Source: Tyto alba
Taxonomy: Eukaryota > Chordata > Aves > Strigiformes > Tytonidae
Direction of reading: 5' to 3'
Assembly: GCF_018691265.1 (NCBI RefSeq)
Contig: NW_024881324.1
Coordinates: 7,443,730 to 7,507,729, forward strand
DNA length: 64,000 nucleotides
In this document: piece by piece, positions 24,345 through 36,885 of the stretch
Numbering within the stretch: position 1 is the first letter of the stretch
How the letters are laid out: every line of letters starts with the position of its first letter
The notes under the pieces: model-generated
Database searches by the model: none
What the model saw: the letters and a program-made list of their open reading frames with translations, nothing else
What the model was told of the DNA's origin: nothing
Program-made: the position numbers and the translations under genes

Positions 24345-25202
24345 CAGGATTCTCCCTTGATCCCCCTAAAGCCTTGTATAAATGTAAACTTCCCGCTGAG
24401 ACTGAAAAGAGGGCAAACCAGGTTCTGCAGCATTTCCTTTTCATTGTTGCTCAGCTGTAAATCATTATACACCAGGCAAAGCAAGAGAGCATACGGTCCC
24501 GTGGCTGACACAGAGTGGGCAGTGCCAGATCCCCCAAGCTGACCCCATAACAGGCTCCTGTCCGTGTAAAGGGAATGACAGTGTCAAAAGGCTTGCAGCA
24601 TGCCATCAGCATCAGCGAGTACCAGCAAGACAAGAACGCCTCTTCCTCCAGCCACCCTGACCGCTCTTTTCCTCACTTTTCTGCAAATTGACCAACTCTC
24701 CGGACATGTAACGAAGGTTTCCTCCCACGTACCCTGTGTGAGTGTCCTCCCGCCCTAGGTCGAGAAGAATATCTAGCCTGACGTGGCAGCAACGTGAGCC
24801 AGCCCAGAGCATTTCATCTCAACATATAACAGCCTCACCAGTGCTATTATATGGGAAACACACACCCCCACACGCAGTCACTCGCAGATGACTTCTGGGA
24901 TGGCTTAAAAGCAATCCTAGGTTCAAGCCAGCTATGGTATATATTAAACCTTCTAGTTGGAGTTTTCTTTTATCATCACTTAAGAACGTGACAGCCTTCA
25001 CTAGACCAGACTAAATGATGTGGACAGAGCAGTTTATACTGACCTTGATCAGAGGTTGCTCATTCAGCAGTATGGGAGATGTCAAAATTCAGCCAAGCAG
25101 CCCTTTCTCCAGGATGATGTTTCAACAGTAACAACCACTGGGTTATATACTATTTTTTCCCCCTCCCTATTCCTCCCCCCCTCCACTCCAATCTCACTAG
25201 AG

Positions 25203-25219
25203 AAAAAAAAAAAAAAAAA
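25203..25219 (+). repeat. A17 homopolymer
   Basis: Seventeen consecutive A. Confidence 0.95.
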
Positions 25220-25982
25220 GATTCCTTTATCTATCAAATAAAACAAATGATAAATTTGACTCACCCTTTTGAATAAACAGGCTTGAGCAAAGCCTGTTTC
25301 TTAGGAAAATTCTCCCATGCCCTACCCTATCCTGCTGCAGGACCACTTGGATTTTATTTCCTCAACTACAGCATTTGATTGCTTCATTCCTTACAGAAGT
25401 TTTTAAGTAGAGACCTCTTTTTAATCTATTCCTACAGCTGCTTTCTTATAATTACATTAGCTATCTATTTATTTTCCTGCTTGGAAAAAAAAGAGTTAAA
25501 CCAAGCAACTCATTATGTCCCTTAAAGTATATATGTACTTTTCTATAAAGCTCTGCAAATTCTAGAGAGCTTCATCCCCTTCTTCTCTTAATAAGACTCA
25601 TTTTAAAGGTCACTAGTATTCCCAAGGAAATGGTGCCGCCTTCTCTTACTGCACCAGAAAATGCATTTCAAACATAAACAAGCTAGCAGCAACCATATCT
25701 TTGTTTGGCAAATGGAGTAGTCTCATCACTTAGTCCTGTTCATAGCAACACACAAAGGAGTACTCTGTAGCCAGGGGTAATAGCTGATCCCATAATCTGG
25801 CACTAACACTTAGAAAGATTAATTACCCTATTAAGATCTTAGACACTACTAAGAAAATCTTTGTATAAACCTTTTAACTCGCAACAAATGCAGCATATTT
25901 GGTGCCATCAGTTTGTTGCACAATAAAGGTTCTCACCCTCCCACACTTGTTCAGTTTTGTCTCTGTCTCCCATACTATATAA

Positions 25983-26039
25983 ACACACACACACGTGCTT
26001 ACACACAGAGCTTTTTTTCTTTTTCTTCTTCTTCTTCTC
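25983..26039 (+). repeat. (CA)n and (TTC)n microsatellites
   Basis: About six CA units, then after 25 bases a pure pyrimidine stretch of T7 and TTC repeats. Confidence 0.85.
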
Positions 26040-26099
26040 CTGTTTTCCCAATACAAAGGAATAAAGTACAAGTGTGTTTAGAGCAGATAAAGTAAAAAC

Positions 26100-26530
26100 T
26101 CCTTCTGTCCCCAGATTGGCTGCCTTGGAGATTAATCAGCAAGAGCAGACGCTCGCTGATTCAAAGGCTGTTGCCGTGTCAGAAACCAGAGGCACCTAAA
26201 CAGATTCAGGTTGTAATCCCTATGGAAATTATATATCCAAAAATATGAGGAGGGTTAAATTATTAAAGTGTGTTATCAAAGACACCTCCTAAAGTACATC
26301 GTTACTGATTAGCACCATCAGATCCCAATGTAAAAATCGCTTGTCACCTTGGCGCGGCCTCCCACACTATCTCACTCTCTTGCTCTGTCCTTCTCCGCCA
26401 CATCGTCACCAGCAAGAAAAGCTGCAACTGTGTGAACAGACTTAGATAAAGTGCATGTGAGTCATCCAGCAATGTTTAACAGCACCATTATTGCCCTGGG
26501 CATCCATAAGGTGATCACATGTGATTAAAG
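26100..26530. promoter_or_regulatory. Candidate conserved non-coding element (GATTAATC, TAATCC, GATA and AP-1 cores)
   Basis: The segment contains a palindromic GATTAATC (26130-26137), TGTAATCC (about 26212), AAATTATATATCC, AGATAA (26444-26449), TGAGTCA (26458-26464), TGTTTAAC and GTGATCACATGTGATTAA in some 400 bases. It also has CpG sites (GGCGCGGCC at about 26352) that have survived in an AT-rich setting. This mix of non-repetitive cores is typical of a developmental enhancer, by inference only. Confidence 0.3.
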
Positions 26531-27039
26531 TCTGGTGCAAGACAGAAACAAGTGCTTCAGGCCCAGCCTGCAGGGAAGCGTCCAGGGGCTCTCCCCTGCT
26601 GGGAAGCAAGTGGGAGGATGCAGGGAATAATGCTTTACCTGCACCCCGCTTCCCTTATTCACATCTGGGGACTAAGCACCAGACTTTTCACTTGGGGACT
26701 TTTGGGCTGCAAGTCAAAGATGCGGTTTAACGTTTCGGTCTTTTTCTGAGGGAGGACTTCCAAAAAAAACATTGTAAAATCTCTGATGCTTCTGTCTTGC
26801 AAATGAAATGGTGGGAGCACCTCCTACCCTAGATCCTAAGTGCAACGGGCATCAGCAGTAGCTTCAGATTGCCAACAAACTGCTCATACTACAAAGATCA
26901 CATCTGTTTTGATGCATCCCGTCTGAATGCTTGTTGCCTGAGCTTACTATTTTGATTTCAAAATATATCTGAAGAAACTGACCTTGGGAACATACCAGGA
27001 ATCCAAAAAAACAACATTCACATCCTAAAACATGGCTTT
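26531..27039. other. Non-coding stretch, no gene recognised
   Basis: Chance ORFs only. No repeat or motif cluster stands out. Confidence 0.6.
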
Positions 27040-27640
27040 TTTATTGCGCATCCCAGCTTTTCTTGGTAATTGCTGGGCCCAAGTTTGTCGGGGGTGATTT
27101 CATCTGTCAGCGGCTGGTGCGGGTGGGTGAGTGGCCATCGTTACTGGTGCTCCGGGAACATCCAACACAGCTACAGTCCTTCACGGGGGAGGTGTCTGAA
27201 CAGCTTTTGTTATTCACATCAGACATCAGCCACACAAGTAGCTGCTGCTTTGCAAATCAGACCCCAACGCCCGAGCAGACTCGCCACGTTTCCAATGCTT
27301 CCCCCATGAACACCCTCTGTAGGGTACGACCCAGTCCCGCTATGCAATCACATTGTTCACATCAGCAGTCAATGACATTATTTGCACAAGCCTACGCCGA
27401 GGATGACCCATTTCTTCCTCCCTGACATCTGGTAGGTTTTGTGCGACTCAGTGGCCAGGACAGACCGCAGTAACTCTAATAATCTTCTGCTGCTGCATCC
27501 AGGTCCCTTTCAGTGCCTTATGGCCCGCGCTGCTCCTGCCGCAGTGATTATGGAGACAGCAGTTGTGCTGTAATTAGGATCCTCCTGGGCCAGCCAATCT
27601 GAATTAGCAGCAGAGGCCAGCTGCTCCGCTGCCAGCCAGA
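27040..27640. promoter_or_regulatory. Candidate conserved non-coding element (POU, SOX, C/EBP and TAATTA cores)
   Basis: About 600 bases without low complexity or a repeat signature, with retained CpGs (CGGGGGTG, CTACGCCGAGG, GGCCCGCG). They carry TTTGCAAAT (27249-27257), CATTGTT (27351-27357), ATTATTTGCAC (27377-27387), CTGTAATTAGGATC (about 27568) and GAATTAGC. A 120-codon plus ORF (27063-27425) overlaps it but shows no domain. Retained CpGs and motif diversity suggest selection; alignment is needed. Confidence 0.3.
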
Positions 27641-28136
27641 TCTTTTTGGCACACCCCTTTCTCAGGCACTCATCCCCTCCTGGAACCCATCCTCTCTTCT
27701 CGACTGCCGGCAACGCTCGGGTGGGCTTTTGACAAAGAAAATCACCTCCTTTCCACTGCTGCCGGCCCCGTCCGGCACTGCAGCCAGCTGAGGCTTTCCC
27801 CAAGGAAGGCTGAGCCCAAAGCACAACCCAAAACCCCCATGTCCCATCCCACAGGGACCTGCTGCTGCTTCAGCTCTTCCATGTTGTTCTCACTGCCTGA
27901 AGCCACGTTTTACACATAGTGGATGTGCGTATTTCTTTTAATATCAAAAGATAAAGGGGGGAGTATGTTCAATATTGTTCTACCTTGTCCTTTTCCCTTC
28001 CTGATAATGACACAGATAGCTACAAGTGTGACCACCTTCGAGTCACACATTAAGAAACTCTCATTATGGTTTCATCATTCAATTTTTTCCAGAGTGAGAA
28101 TCCTGAACCATTCATGCTTCCTTTCATTAAGGAAGG

Positions 28137-28150
28137 AAAAAAAAAAAAAA
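28137..28150 (+). repeat. A14 homopolymer
   Basis: Fourteen consecutive A after an AAGGAAGG purine stretch. Confidence 0.9.
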
Positions 28151-29619
28151 GTGTGGACTGTGGATTTTTTTTATTTGCTTTCTACTGTTACCAACAATAT
28201 ACAGTAGCCTGTACTTAAATAAATATGTAGAAAGACCGAACACAAACCCATACATGTACCTTTTTGACTTTTGATTTGTTACTGTTTCTGGTTTTCCTCT
28301 GTTCAGGCTTGAAGCAACAGACAAGCCACAGTCATGTTCATCCTCAGTCAGTTTTACTTCCTTTTTTTATTATGAATTATTTCCATGTTGCAATGAATTG
28401 TCTTCCTTTTTGTAATAATGTTTAAGATGAAAGAAAAAAGGTATCAGTCTACTGTCATCCCTCAAGAGCATTCCCTCATGAGCAACAGTCTCCCAAGAGA
28501 TGACAACACCCTTGCATGTGGTGCTGTAAAGCACAGTGTTATGATCATGGTCATCACAAGAAAATCTAGAACAGAGATGTGCCCTTGGTTTTGTTGCAGA
28601 GCTAGTGGCTTATTCTGACAAGCCTGCTTTCAACCTTCCACATCTTGTAGGGGAGATGGATGGTCCCCCCAACAGATGAAGCTAGAAGCACTGTAACTAG
28701 TTGTTGCCATTCTGGTGAGGAAAGCTGACCTTAACTAGATTTTGCCATCCCAGGTCTAGGGGGGGATTGGTAAAGAGCTACAAGGTTTCATGAAATAGGT
28801 TCTGAAAGCAGGAAAGTTGTTCTCTAGTACTTCCCATGGGAACAGGTTGGCTTTGAAATCATGTTCCTATTTCTAGGTTGAAATCATCATCATCTTTCTC
28901 TCAAATGAATTTCTAAATTACTGTGCTTTCAAAGAGAAAAAGATGTCTATGGTACAATGCTTCAAGAATACCCATAAGTTTCTATCACCATTTGCTTCTG
29001 CTAAAGTTTCTTTTTAGTTAAATTAGCTTTTTTTAATGTGTATGTTGGAGAGCCAGAACAGTGTTTCCTTAAGCTGCCTTTTCTTTTTTTTAATGACTTG
29101 ATTTGTTTAGCCATGCTAAACCAGTCACATCACAGATTATGAAGCTAGAATGTATACAAGAGCTGATCAGTATATCTTAAAGGAGAATATATTTGGGGAG
29201 ATAATGCACATATTCCCCCCCACCCCGGTTCAGAAGGACGCAAGCACACTGCCGTACAGTGTTCAGTGCCTGCCTTCACCCCATGGCATGCATCAAATTC
29301 TCTCAGCCCTTCGCCCACTGATTCCATCACTGCAGGGGTGGGATGTGACCTCTTTGCCGCTGCACTGCAATTTCACTTCCCACAAAACTGACCCCAGGGA
29401 ACGTGGCCAGAACTTGCCGGCAGCCCTGGAGATGCCTACAGCCTGTCTTGCCCTTGCTGTCCTCCCTCCTTCAGGGGGTCCCCGGGGGCTATACGCGGAG
29501 CTCCCCAGAGCACGGCTCCCAGACCCTGCTCACAGCACCCTACGAGGATGCGCGCAAACCCTGGTTTGGTACCGCTGAAGGAAAACAGCCCACCTACCAC
29601 AGTTTTACCTGGTCCTCCT

Positions 29620-29660
29620 AAAAAAATTAAAAAATAATTTTTTTATTTTTTTAAAAAAAA
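29620..29660. repeat. A/T-only low-complexity block
   Basis: Forty-one bases made only of A and T. Alternating A and T runs make it self-complementary (AAAAAATAA against TTATTTTTT). Confidence 0.9.
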
Positions 29661-31725
29661 CAACCAACATGCTAGGAGAGCATTTGCTGCCCTGCCTGGA
29701 GCAGATGGATGGATGGACAGAGGGGGAGATCGGAGAGGAGCACAGCGGGGGGTGATAATTCCGTGTAGTTTCCCTCCCTCTAGCGATGGAAACTGAGATT
29801 GCGGGTCAGTCCTGTGCTGAAAGAGGACATGAAGAGGTTATAAGGAAATCCCCAAAAAGTTAGGCACTTCTCATGACACTGGAGGAGAGGTTTGACTCCT
29901 CAGAGCAGCTCCCAGACCCCAGCTCAGGAGGTGCGTGCCAGGAGACCACCATGTCCCAGGCCAGGAGCTCAGGAACCTGGTTGTCCCATCTCCACTTGCA
30001 AAGAAAGCCTCTCTACCAAGAATTAGGGGCAGGGTTTTCAGCTTTGACCCAAGAGGCATCTGAGCACACTTTCTGACACAGACAAGAACAAAACAGGATG
30101 ATAAACGCAAACTGCTCTGGTTCTTTCGTTGCATTTTGCCTGGGTTTAACAACTGCAGAGCTCATGAAAGAGCATGTGTCTTCACAACACCGCTTGGCAA
30201 GGCTTCTCAAATATTTACAAAATGTATTTGGTATCCCCTGCTAATAATAGCCCAGTAGGTCCCCAGATAGAGCACAAGAGACTGTGGCACTCTTGTTCTG
30301 GTTGCTATTTCGCAGCCTTGCTTCACAATGATGAAAGACTTCTCAGTTCTTGTAAAAGGGTAAGACACAGGGAAACAGATTGCAGAGGTTCCCGAGGCTG
30401 TTATTTTAGGAAACAGTGCTACAGTGGTGGAATTGCATGCTTTCTCCAACCACAGTTGTGTGAGGTCCCTGGTCCTTCCTTACTTTTGTTCAGCTTACTT
30501 GTTGAAACAGAGATTTAAAACCCATAGGAGCAAATAAGCTTGCTGGAAAGCTTTCTTGGGCTTGCCCCTCTATAGAAAAAATTACTAGTTTTTACCACAC
30601 AACATTTCTGATACCAGATGCCAAAAGCAAAAAACACAATTTCAAAACTCCCTGTTCTTGGCAATGAGCTATACAACTAAAGCCCACCTATACAACAGGC
30701 AAAGCCAGACCCTCGCCCTTTGCCATAGGGTCAATCCTAAACCACCTGGAGCTACTCAGACTGGAAGAGAGCAAGGCCACGTTTCTGTCTCACGTTCTGG
30801 GCTGACAAGAGAGCCAAACAGACCTTGTTGGGAGTGCTTCCCAGCAGGGACCTACAGGAGAAAACTTGTTTCCCACACCCTTCCTTTGGTCTCTGTCACA
30901 CACACATGGTCCCCAGGGGCCTGAAGTTCCCGCTGCACTAGGAAAAGGAAGTCAGCAGCATAAACCCTTGATGAAGTCTCTGTGGGAACCAGGATAAGGA
31001 AGAGGGGTTACTTTGTATTGCCCATTCCTGCAACAGCCTCAATGCAGTCCCTGTCCAGGGCTCCCATCCCATTCTACATCCTCTCCCACAACAGCCACCG
31101 CTCTGGCCCCTCTCTGGGGACCACCCAGCATCATGTCTGGGGGTTCAGAGCCAACACCTCAGCTAACATGAGGACCAGTGACAGACCTGTGCACCTGGAT
31201 GGGGATGGTCACTCCTGCCTGCACGACACTGATGCGCTTGGGGTGGAGGATACACAGGATCAACAAACCCCAAACTCCCACCCTGACAGGGGTGGTCAGC
31301 CCCATTTTCACTCCTTGTATCCATCCACCAGCATTAGAGAAGGATCAGGTCTGTCTCAGCTCCGGGTCTTGCTTGGTGCAACAAAGCAGTTACAGCCTGC
31401 AAACAAGACCCAGGTCTCGGCTGTATATTCCCTCTCTTTAAGCATCACTCAAGCTCCACTCAATCTCTGTTTGACTCCAACATGCAATTAAATGCTGTCC
31501 TAAGTGGAAACACTCCTGTGAACTGGGCTCAGAAACACAGTTTTCCCAAAGTATGTTTTAGGAGAGGCAAACTGAAGAGAACAGCTGCTGTTAGGCATGG
31601 TGCCGAAGGCACCACCACCAAAAGACACCCCTCTGGGGCAGCGAGGTGATGAGCAGGCTGGTCCCAGATTGAGCTGGCAGGAGGAAGTTTCTCCTTCAAT
31701 GCATGTGCTTTGGGGAGTTTTTTGG

Positions 31726-31745
31726 TTTTTTTTTTTTTTTTTTTT
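31726..31745 (-). repeat. T20 homopolymer
   Basis: Twenty consecutive T. Confidence 0.95.
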
Positions 31746-33469
31746 CCTCCTCTACCCTCTTTCCCACCCACTCCCCCCACACCTTCATGGTGGAGGGGGA
31801 AGGAAGAAGCAGGAGTCACCAGCTGTATTTTGGTGCCAGAAGCATTAACAGCAGTGCTCAGCAGTGGTAAGGGTGCTCTGTGGGGCACATCTGAGGCTCC
31901 AGGAAATCTGGAGTGGGACCAGCCTTAAAGGAGTCACATCTCTCTCCTGTTTTTGAGAGTACCACAGCAAGCACACCAAGGACACAAATGTTTTGCATAA
32001 AAGTCTTGCATAGGATGGCAACACAGCCCAAGCAAGGAGATTTGATGCATGTGGACACACATATGTGCCCTTCTCTCATGGCTTTATACACAGCCTTCAC
32101 ACCAGACTGTAAACTGGTATCTCAAGACCAAAATGATGCTTCATTACTTAAAGTGCCCCACATAGCACAGGCTTCAGGAACTGCACAGAAACCCTTTGCG
32201 GTGAGTTTGTTGTCCCCTGCACTGCGGTGCTGCCCTGGGCTGAGCCCAGGTTCTTGGTGGGACAGAAACGTGCCAACTGAAAGGCCTCTGACAACCTCTG
32301 TGGGTCTGCACCCATCCCCAGTGCACAGCACATAGGGAACAGGAAGGAGATTCTTCTAAACACATTTGAAAACTCCCCTTAACAGCCAAAAGACATGTTA
32401 ACATTGGCACCAAAAAGAATCAATCCGCCAGTTAAGGGAAGAGACATGTAACTTCAGTGGGATTTCTAGGAATAGCTTCATTTCTCATCTCCAAGAATTC
32501 ATGTGAAGAGGTGGAAACAGGGAGGATGAAGCTAGGCACATACAGATGTCCCAGGGATGATGCACTGCAGGACATGGCAGGGCAGTTTCTCCAGGCACAG
32601 TTCACTGCAGATGGGTGTTGAGTACATCCACATTAGTCCAGGGATATCTCTGCTACACTATCTGTATTCGAGGGGATGGAGCAGGATTGCATAAGCAGAG
32701 GCTGTACAGGAATAGGCCCCAAGGCTCACCCCATCCCCAATCACCCTCCTTCCTCCCACCTAGGCCAGCACTGGCAGTGCCTCACGCAATACGGAAGGTC
32801 AGCTCTGACCCTCAGCACGGTAAAGCTCATGTTGAGGGAGCTAGACTTTGCTGGATTTGGTTCACAAGCAATGATCTGCCATATGCCCTGTTCCACCACA
32901 TTCTACAGTGACAACTACTTACTTTGGGCAGCTGGTGGCTCATCCTGATGGGCAGGTCCCTTTGCTTAACCTTTTTCCATCCAGTTCATCACCCTTAACC
33001 TCATCCTAGATCTTGGATTCCCAAAAGCTGCTGTTGGCAGCCTCCAATGGCTGGGATCACTCACCTGCTGGCATCCCATAGGACTCCTGAGACCTACAGC
33101 GTTAGCTGAGACAAAACAAAACACCTGTGCAAAAGGCACATGTCTGAATCCAAATTGCACCCTCCTTTAAACTAGCCAAACTGAGTTTCCAAGGACATCA
33201 CCACAAAGCAAACCCACCTGTGGCATCACAGGCTGGAAGCCCTCCAGACCATGGATATTTAGGTGCTGGACCCACCACACCTTTGTCCCTCTCATCTGAG
33301 CCATTGATAGCCTGTAGCAGCATGGAGCCACGTGCTTTTTGGCTGACTCAACCTTCTCAATTCCCAAATTTAAAAGAAAACCTTGGAAGAATGCAGGAAT
33401 AGCCTCATGCTCTATTTCAGCTCAACTCTTCCGGAGGCAACAAGCGTACACGTGTGTGAAAGTAAATGC

Positions 33470-33474
33470 ACGAG
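33470..33474. repeat. Target-site duplication, left copy
   Basis: ACGAG directly precedes the LTR terminus TGTC. The right copy is ATGAG, differing by one C-to-T change at a CpG. Confidence 0.75.
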
Positions 33475-33650
33475 TGTCGTGGTTTGAGCCTGGTCAGCAG
33501 CCAACCACCACACAGCCACTCTCTCTCCCTTCTCTTCCGGCAAGAAGAAGGGAGAGAGAGCCAGGCTTGGGGTTTGAGATAGGGAAAAATCCCCCTTTAT
33601 GGTCACGAGCAAAAGGCAGACTCGTTAGGGGAAGAAAAAAAGAACATACA

Positions 33651-33656
33651 TTTATT
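33651..33656 (-). terminator. LTR polyadenylation signal AATAAA
   Basis: AATAAA on the minus strand, followed by a T-rich TATGTTCTTTTTTTC stretch, as expected of the R-region poly(A) signal of this LTR type. Confidence 0.6.
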
Positions 33657-34364
33657 ACAGACAGTAACACCACTTAACAGAGTAGGACAGTGAGAAGCAT
33701 TGTCACATCTTGAGAACACCTTCCCCCCACCCCTCCCTTCTTCTCAGGCTCATCTCTGCTCCCAATATCTCTACCTCCTCCCCCAGCGGCGCAGGGGCAG
33801 GGAATGGGGGTGCAGGCAGTGCTGCCACGTCCTACATCTTCAGTGGGCGGAGCTCCTGGAACTTCTCCCCCCTGCTCCATCGTGGTCCCCCTCTCACAGG
33901 AGACAGTCCTCCACAAACTTTCTCCAACATGAGTTCCTCTCACGGGCCACAGCGTTCCCCACACTGCTGTCATGGGTCACTAACTTCCTCCGACTGGATT
34001 CCCTCCCACGGCTGCAGCCCTTCCCGAGCTGCTCCGGCGTGGGACTCCCCCGCATGCTGCAATCCTCCCAGCACTGAATTACAGCAGCGGGGCTGCCTTT
34101 TCCCGTGAGACCCCGGCCTTCTTCGGGCACAGACACCTTGATCATCCAGGCGAAACACAGGCCATAAATCAATGTCTGCCCCACCGTAGATCTCCATGGT
34201 TGGCAGGGGGGGCCGCCCTGCCGTCTCACCACAGGATACAGGGGGGTCTCTGCTCCGGCACACCTCCCCCCTCCTTTCTTCCTCCGTTCCTCCACTGACC
34301 TTGGTGTTCACGCAGCTGCAGCAACTCCTCCTCACCAGTCCCACTGCTCGTCACCACGTCCCTT

Positions 34365-34372
34365 CTTAAATA
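34365..34372 (-). promoter_or_regulatory. LTR TATA-like box
   Basis: TATTTAAG on the minus strand, about 155 bases inside the upstream LTR end. That is a suitable place for the U3 promoter. Present activity is unknown. Confidence 0.45.
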
Positions 34373-34528
34373 CATTATCGCAGAGGCGCAGCTGATGGGC
34401 TCAGTTTTGGTGCAGAGATGGAGCTGACTTGGAGCTGGGGGAGCTTCGAGAAGCTTCTCACAGGGGGCCGCCCCTATAGCCCCCTCCCCTGTTACCAAAA
34501 AAACCCACCACTCATTCAACCCAGGACA

Positions 34529-34533
34529 ATGAG
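34529..34533. repeat. Target-site duplication, right copy
   Basis: ATGAG directly follows the GACA terminus; pairs with ACGAG at the left end. Confidence 0.75.
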
Positions 34534-36825
34534 GAAGATGTGAGCTGCAAAATGTACAAGAATGCATATGTGGTTTCTATATACTTGATTCCCAAGCATC
34601 ACCCAACAACATTATCACAGCAGCATTTTACAAACCAAGAGCCACTTCTGATTACTAGATACAGTAATTTTCTACACAGATACTGCGATTTGTCCTTCAG
34701 AAAACTTCACAGCCTTGTCATGAATCTCTATGATTTACAGTACCTGCTGCTAGCTGGAGCTCACAGATGGAGCGCCAGTACTCCAGACTGACAATACGCA
34801 GCCAGTAACGCTGAGCAGGGATGTGTCACCTTTATAAAGGTTGAAAATAGGACAAAAATATCAGAGAACAGAATAAACTTCTGGGAGAGGCTATTTTAGT
34901 CTTCTAATCTGAATATTCAGGCTTAATTTGGTATTTTACACTGGGCCAATTAGACACCCACAAAATGACACAAGACTGGTTTGCCGCTGATGAGTGCTCT
35001 GGGTTTGTAATACTTCTGTCAGTACACTTAGTCACTTGTTATTTCATGGTCAACTTACGGGTATCTTTCCAGGGGGGTAGCAAGGAAGGGAACATCTTAT
35101 CTTAAAGAGATATTAACGAAAACACCATCAAGAGACCATCCTTCCTCACTGTCATACCCATATTTTCTTAACTAGGTTAACTTGCCATTCTCAAACACCA
35201 GAATTTCAAGTTATCTACCAAAATTAAAGTTACCTTTGTACACTAAGGAAATGATAGGGGAAGAAAAGAAAAGAAGGAAAACACGTACACACTTTCCTGG
35301 CTTTTAGAAATAAAGAAGATTTTTGTTATATTAACATCAGATCATCTAGAAAAAACTAGAAAACAAGCTAATTGTGGGATTAACCAGCTATATTTAGCTG
35401 TTCAGCAAGGGCATAAGGTTCTCAGAAAGGAACAGGCAACTGGGTATCAGTGGAAGTCTCTGCCACGGCAGTACTGTAAGCCAACGCTTCTCCGCTTGTG
35501 GCACAGTCTGGAAGGGACTGCATTCCTGTCTGTCATGAGCAGATCACTTAAAAAGTGATAAGAAACATTTCTAAATGAACGATGAGAAGTGTCAAAACAT
35601 TTTAAGCATTAAAAGCAACAAAAGATTTGATTCAGAGTTTTCCTCCTCTGCCCAGCCAGAACTATTGTCATCAAGAATGCCTGCATCTTCTCATAAGAAT
35701 TTTTTGTCTTTTTTTTCTTTATCCTCTGTTAAATTTAAAAATAATCTTGTAGGTTTTAAAAATACTTCTATAAGTTCTAGACCTAGGACATGTTTAATCA
35801 AGGAAATTGAGCCCTGCTAGCAGCCAAAGCAACTTCTAGCAGACTTGCTGACACACATTAAGAGATGCGGATGCTATGGAGATTGAGAAGTGATGGAAAG
35901 TTCTCAGCAGCCTCTCACAGGTGCCAGAGACTTGAGGAGAAGGAGGGTGCACAAGATGATCCATGCATGTCACACGTGCCCACTTTACACACTACAGACC
36001 ACAGAGGAGGCTAAAATGACTTCTAGTCCCATCTCATCAGTGTGACCCCAGCCATAGCTTCGGTGAAGATGTCTGCTCCAGAGTTCAGGTTCTTAATGCT
36101 AACACTAAGATGGTTCAGGCCGTACAGAGAAGACCACATCTGCTCAGCACCACTCAATCTGGTGAGCCATGCTCTGTGGATAGATGGGGAACTGTAGATC
36201 TCTGTCTCAGTCACAGCATGCACATGAGTGTGCACTAGCACAGACATGGCAACCATTCTAGGCTAAGAGAGATAATTTAAAAGTATAACGAACAGTCAGG
36301 ATAGATAGACCTTTATTCTGTCTTTATCAGAAGATATTTAATAAGCAAAACTACCAAGTTTCCACCAATACAAGCCTTCTCAGCAGTCAACCTCCAGCTT
36401 TCTCTCAAACGCTAACTTCCCAAAGGTCAGAGCTTTTCCCAGTTGAGAGCTTGAATAAGCCAAGTTTGCCCTGTGATAAACCCAGTGCTCTCTCAGGAGC
36501 ACATTGCCAAGCTCTCACTGAGTGGGCAAGTGGTGTTCGTGCCAGGTTTGGCTCTGGGGGCACTCTGGTCCCAAAGGAGTATGGAGAGGCAGCAAACTTC
36601 AGTCACAATCTGATGGGCTGAGGAGAAGATTCAGGGCATGGAAGGGGTCTCAGCAGAATTCTGTAACCTCCAGAGACCTTAGAGGAACATAATTTGTCTA
36701 GGAAGAAGGCATCATTTTGGTGACCTATTTCCAAAAAATAAGAAGAAAAAGTATAATTTCATGTTATCCTGATGCTTTTTACTTCTCATTTCCCCGCACA
36801 CATTGATAACTCCCATCTAAATTAA

Positions 36826-36828
<3 letters not shown>

Positions 36829-36863
<35 letters not shown>

Positions 36864-36885
36864 AGAAAGAAAGAAGAAAAAGACA
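36829..36885 (+). repeat. A33 homopolymer with GAAA-rich purine tail
   Basis: Thirty-three consecutive A, the longest run in the window, followed by GAAGAAAGAAAGAAG-type purine repeats to about 36885. Confidence 0.95.

Larger units (their letters stand above)
24345..26094. other. Non-coding stretch with microsatellites
   Basis: No gene found. Contains A17 (25203-25219), a CA dinucleotide run (about 25983-25994) and a pyrimidine CTT/TTC run (about 26019-26039). ORFs spanning these runs encode poly-Phe or poly-Arg artefacts. Confidence 0.6.
27641..33469. other. Non-coding stretch, no gene recognised
   Basis: Many domain-free ORFs up to 169 codons (30982-31491), mainly in C-rich patches. Low-complexity items are A14 (28137-28150), an A/T block (29620-29660), a short GGAT repeat near 29704-29717 and T20 (31726-31745). 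No transposon ends were found. Confidence 0.55.
33475..34528 (-). mobile_element. Solo LTR of an avian ERVL-type endogenous retrovirus
   Basis: A 1054-bp element bounded by TGTC...GACA termini, with longer imperfect terminal symmetry (TGTCGTGGTTTGA against TCAACCCAGGACA), and flanked by 5-bp duplications (ACGAG/ATGAG). Five-bp duplications are usual for class III ERVL elements. Read on the minus strand it has a TATTTAAG TATA-like box (plus 34365-34372), a long GC-rich middle, an AATAAA signal (plus 33651-33656) and a pyrimidine-rich end. The block order ('ggaggactgtctcctgtgag', 'ccctgcgccgctgggg', 'gaagggaggggtggggggaa', then AATAAA) is the one I know from ERVL LTRs in bird genomes. No gag/pol interior or second LTR is present, so it arose by LTR-LTR recombination. 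Minus ORFs up to 133 codons inside it are LTR sequence, not proteins. Confidence 0.88.

Noticed and set aside
33674..34567. Minus-strand ORFs of 99-133 codons
   Set aside because: They lie inside the solo LTR or cross its edge; the GC-rich middle of this LTR type is open by composition, not coding.
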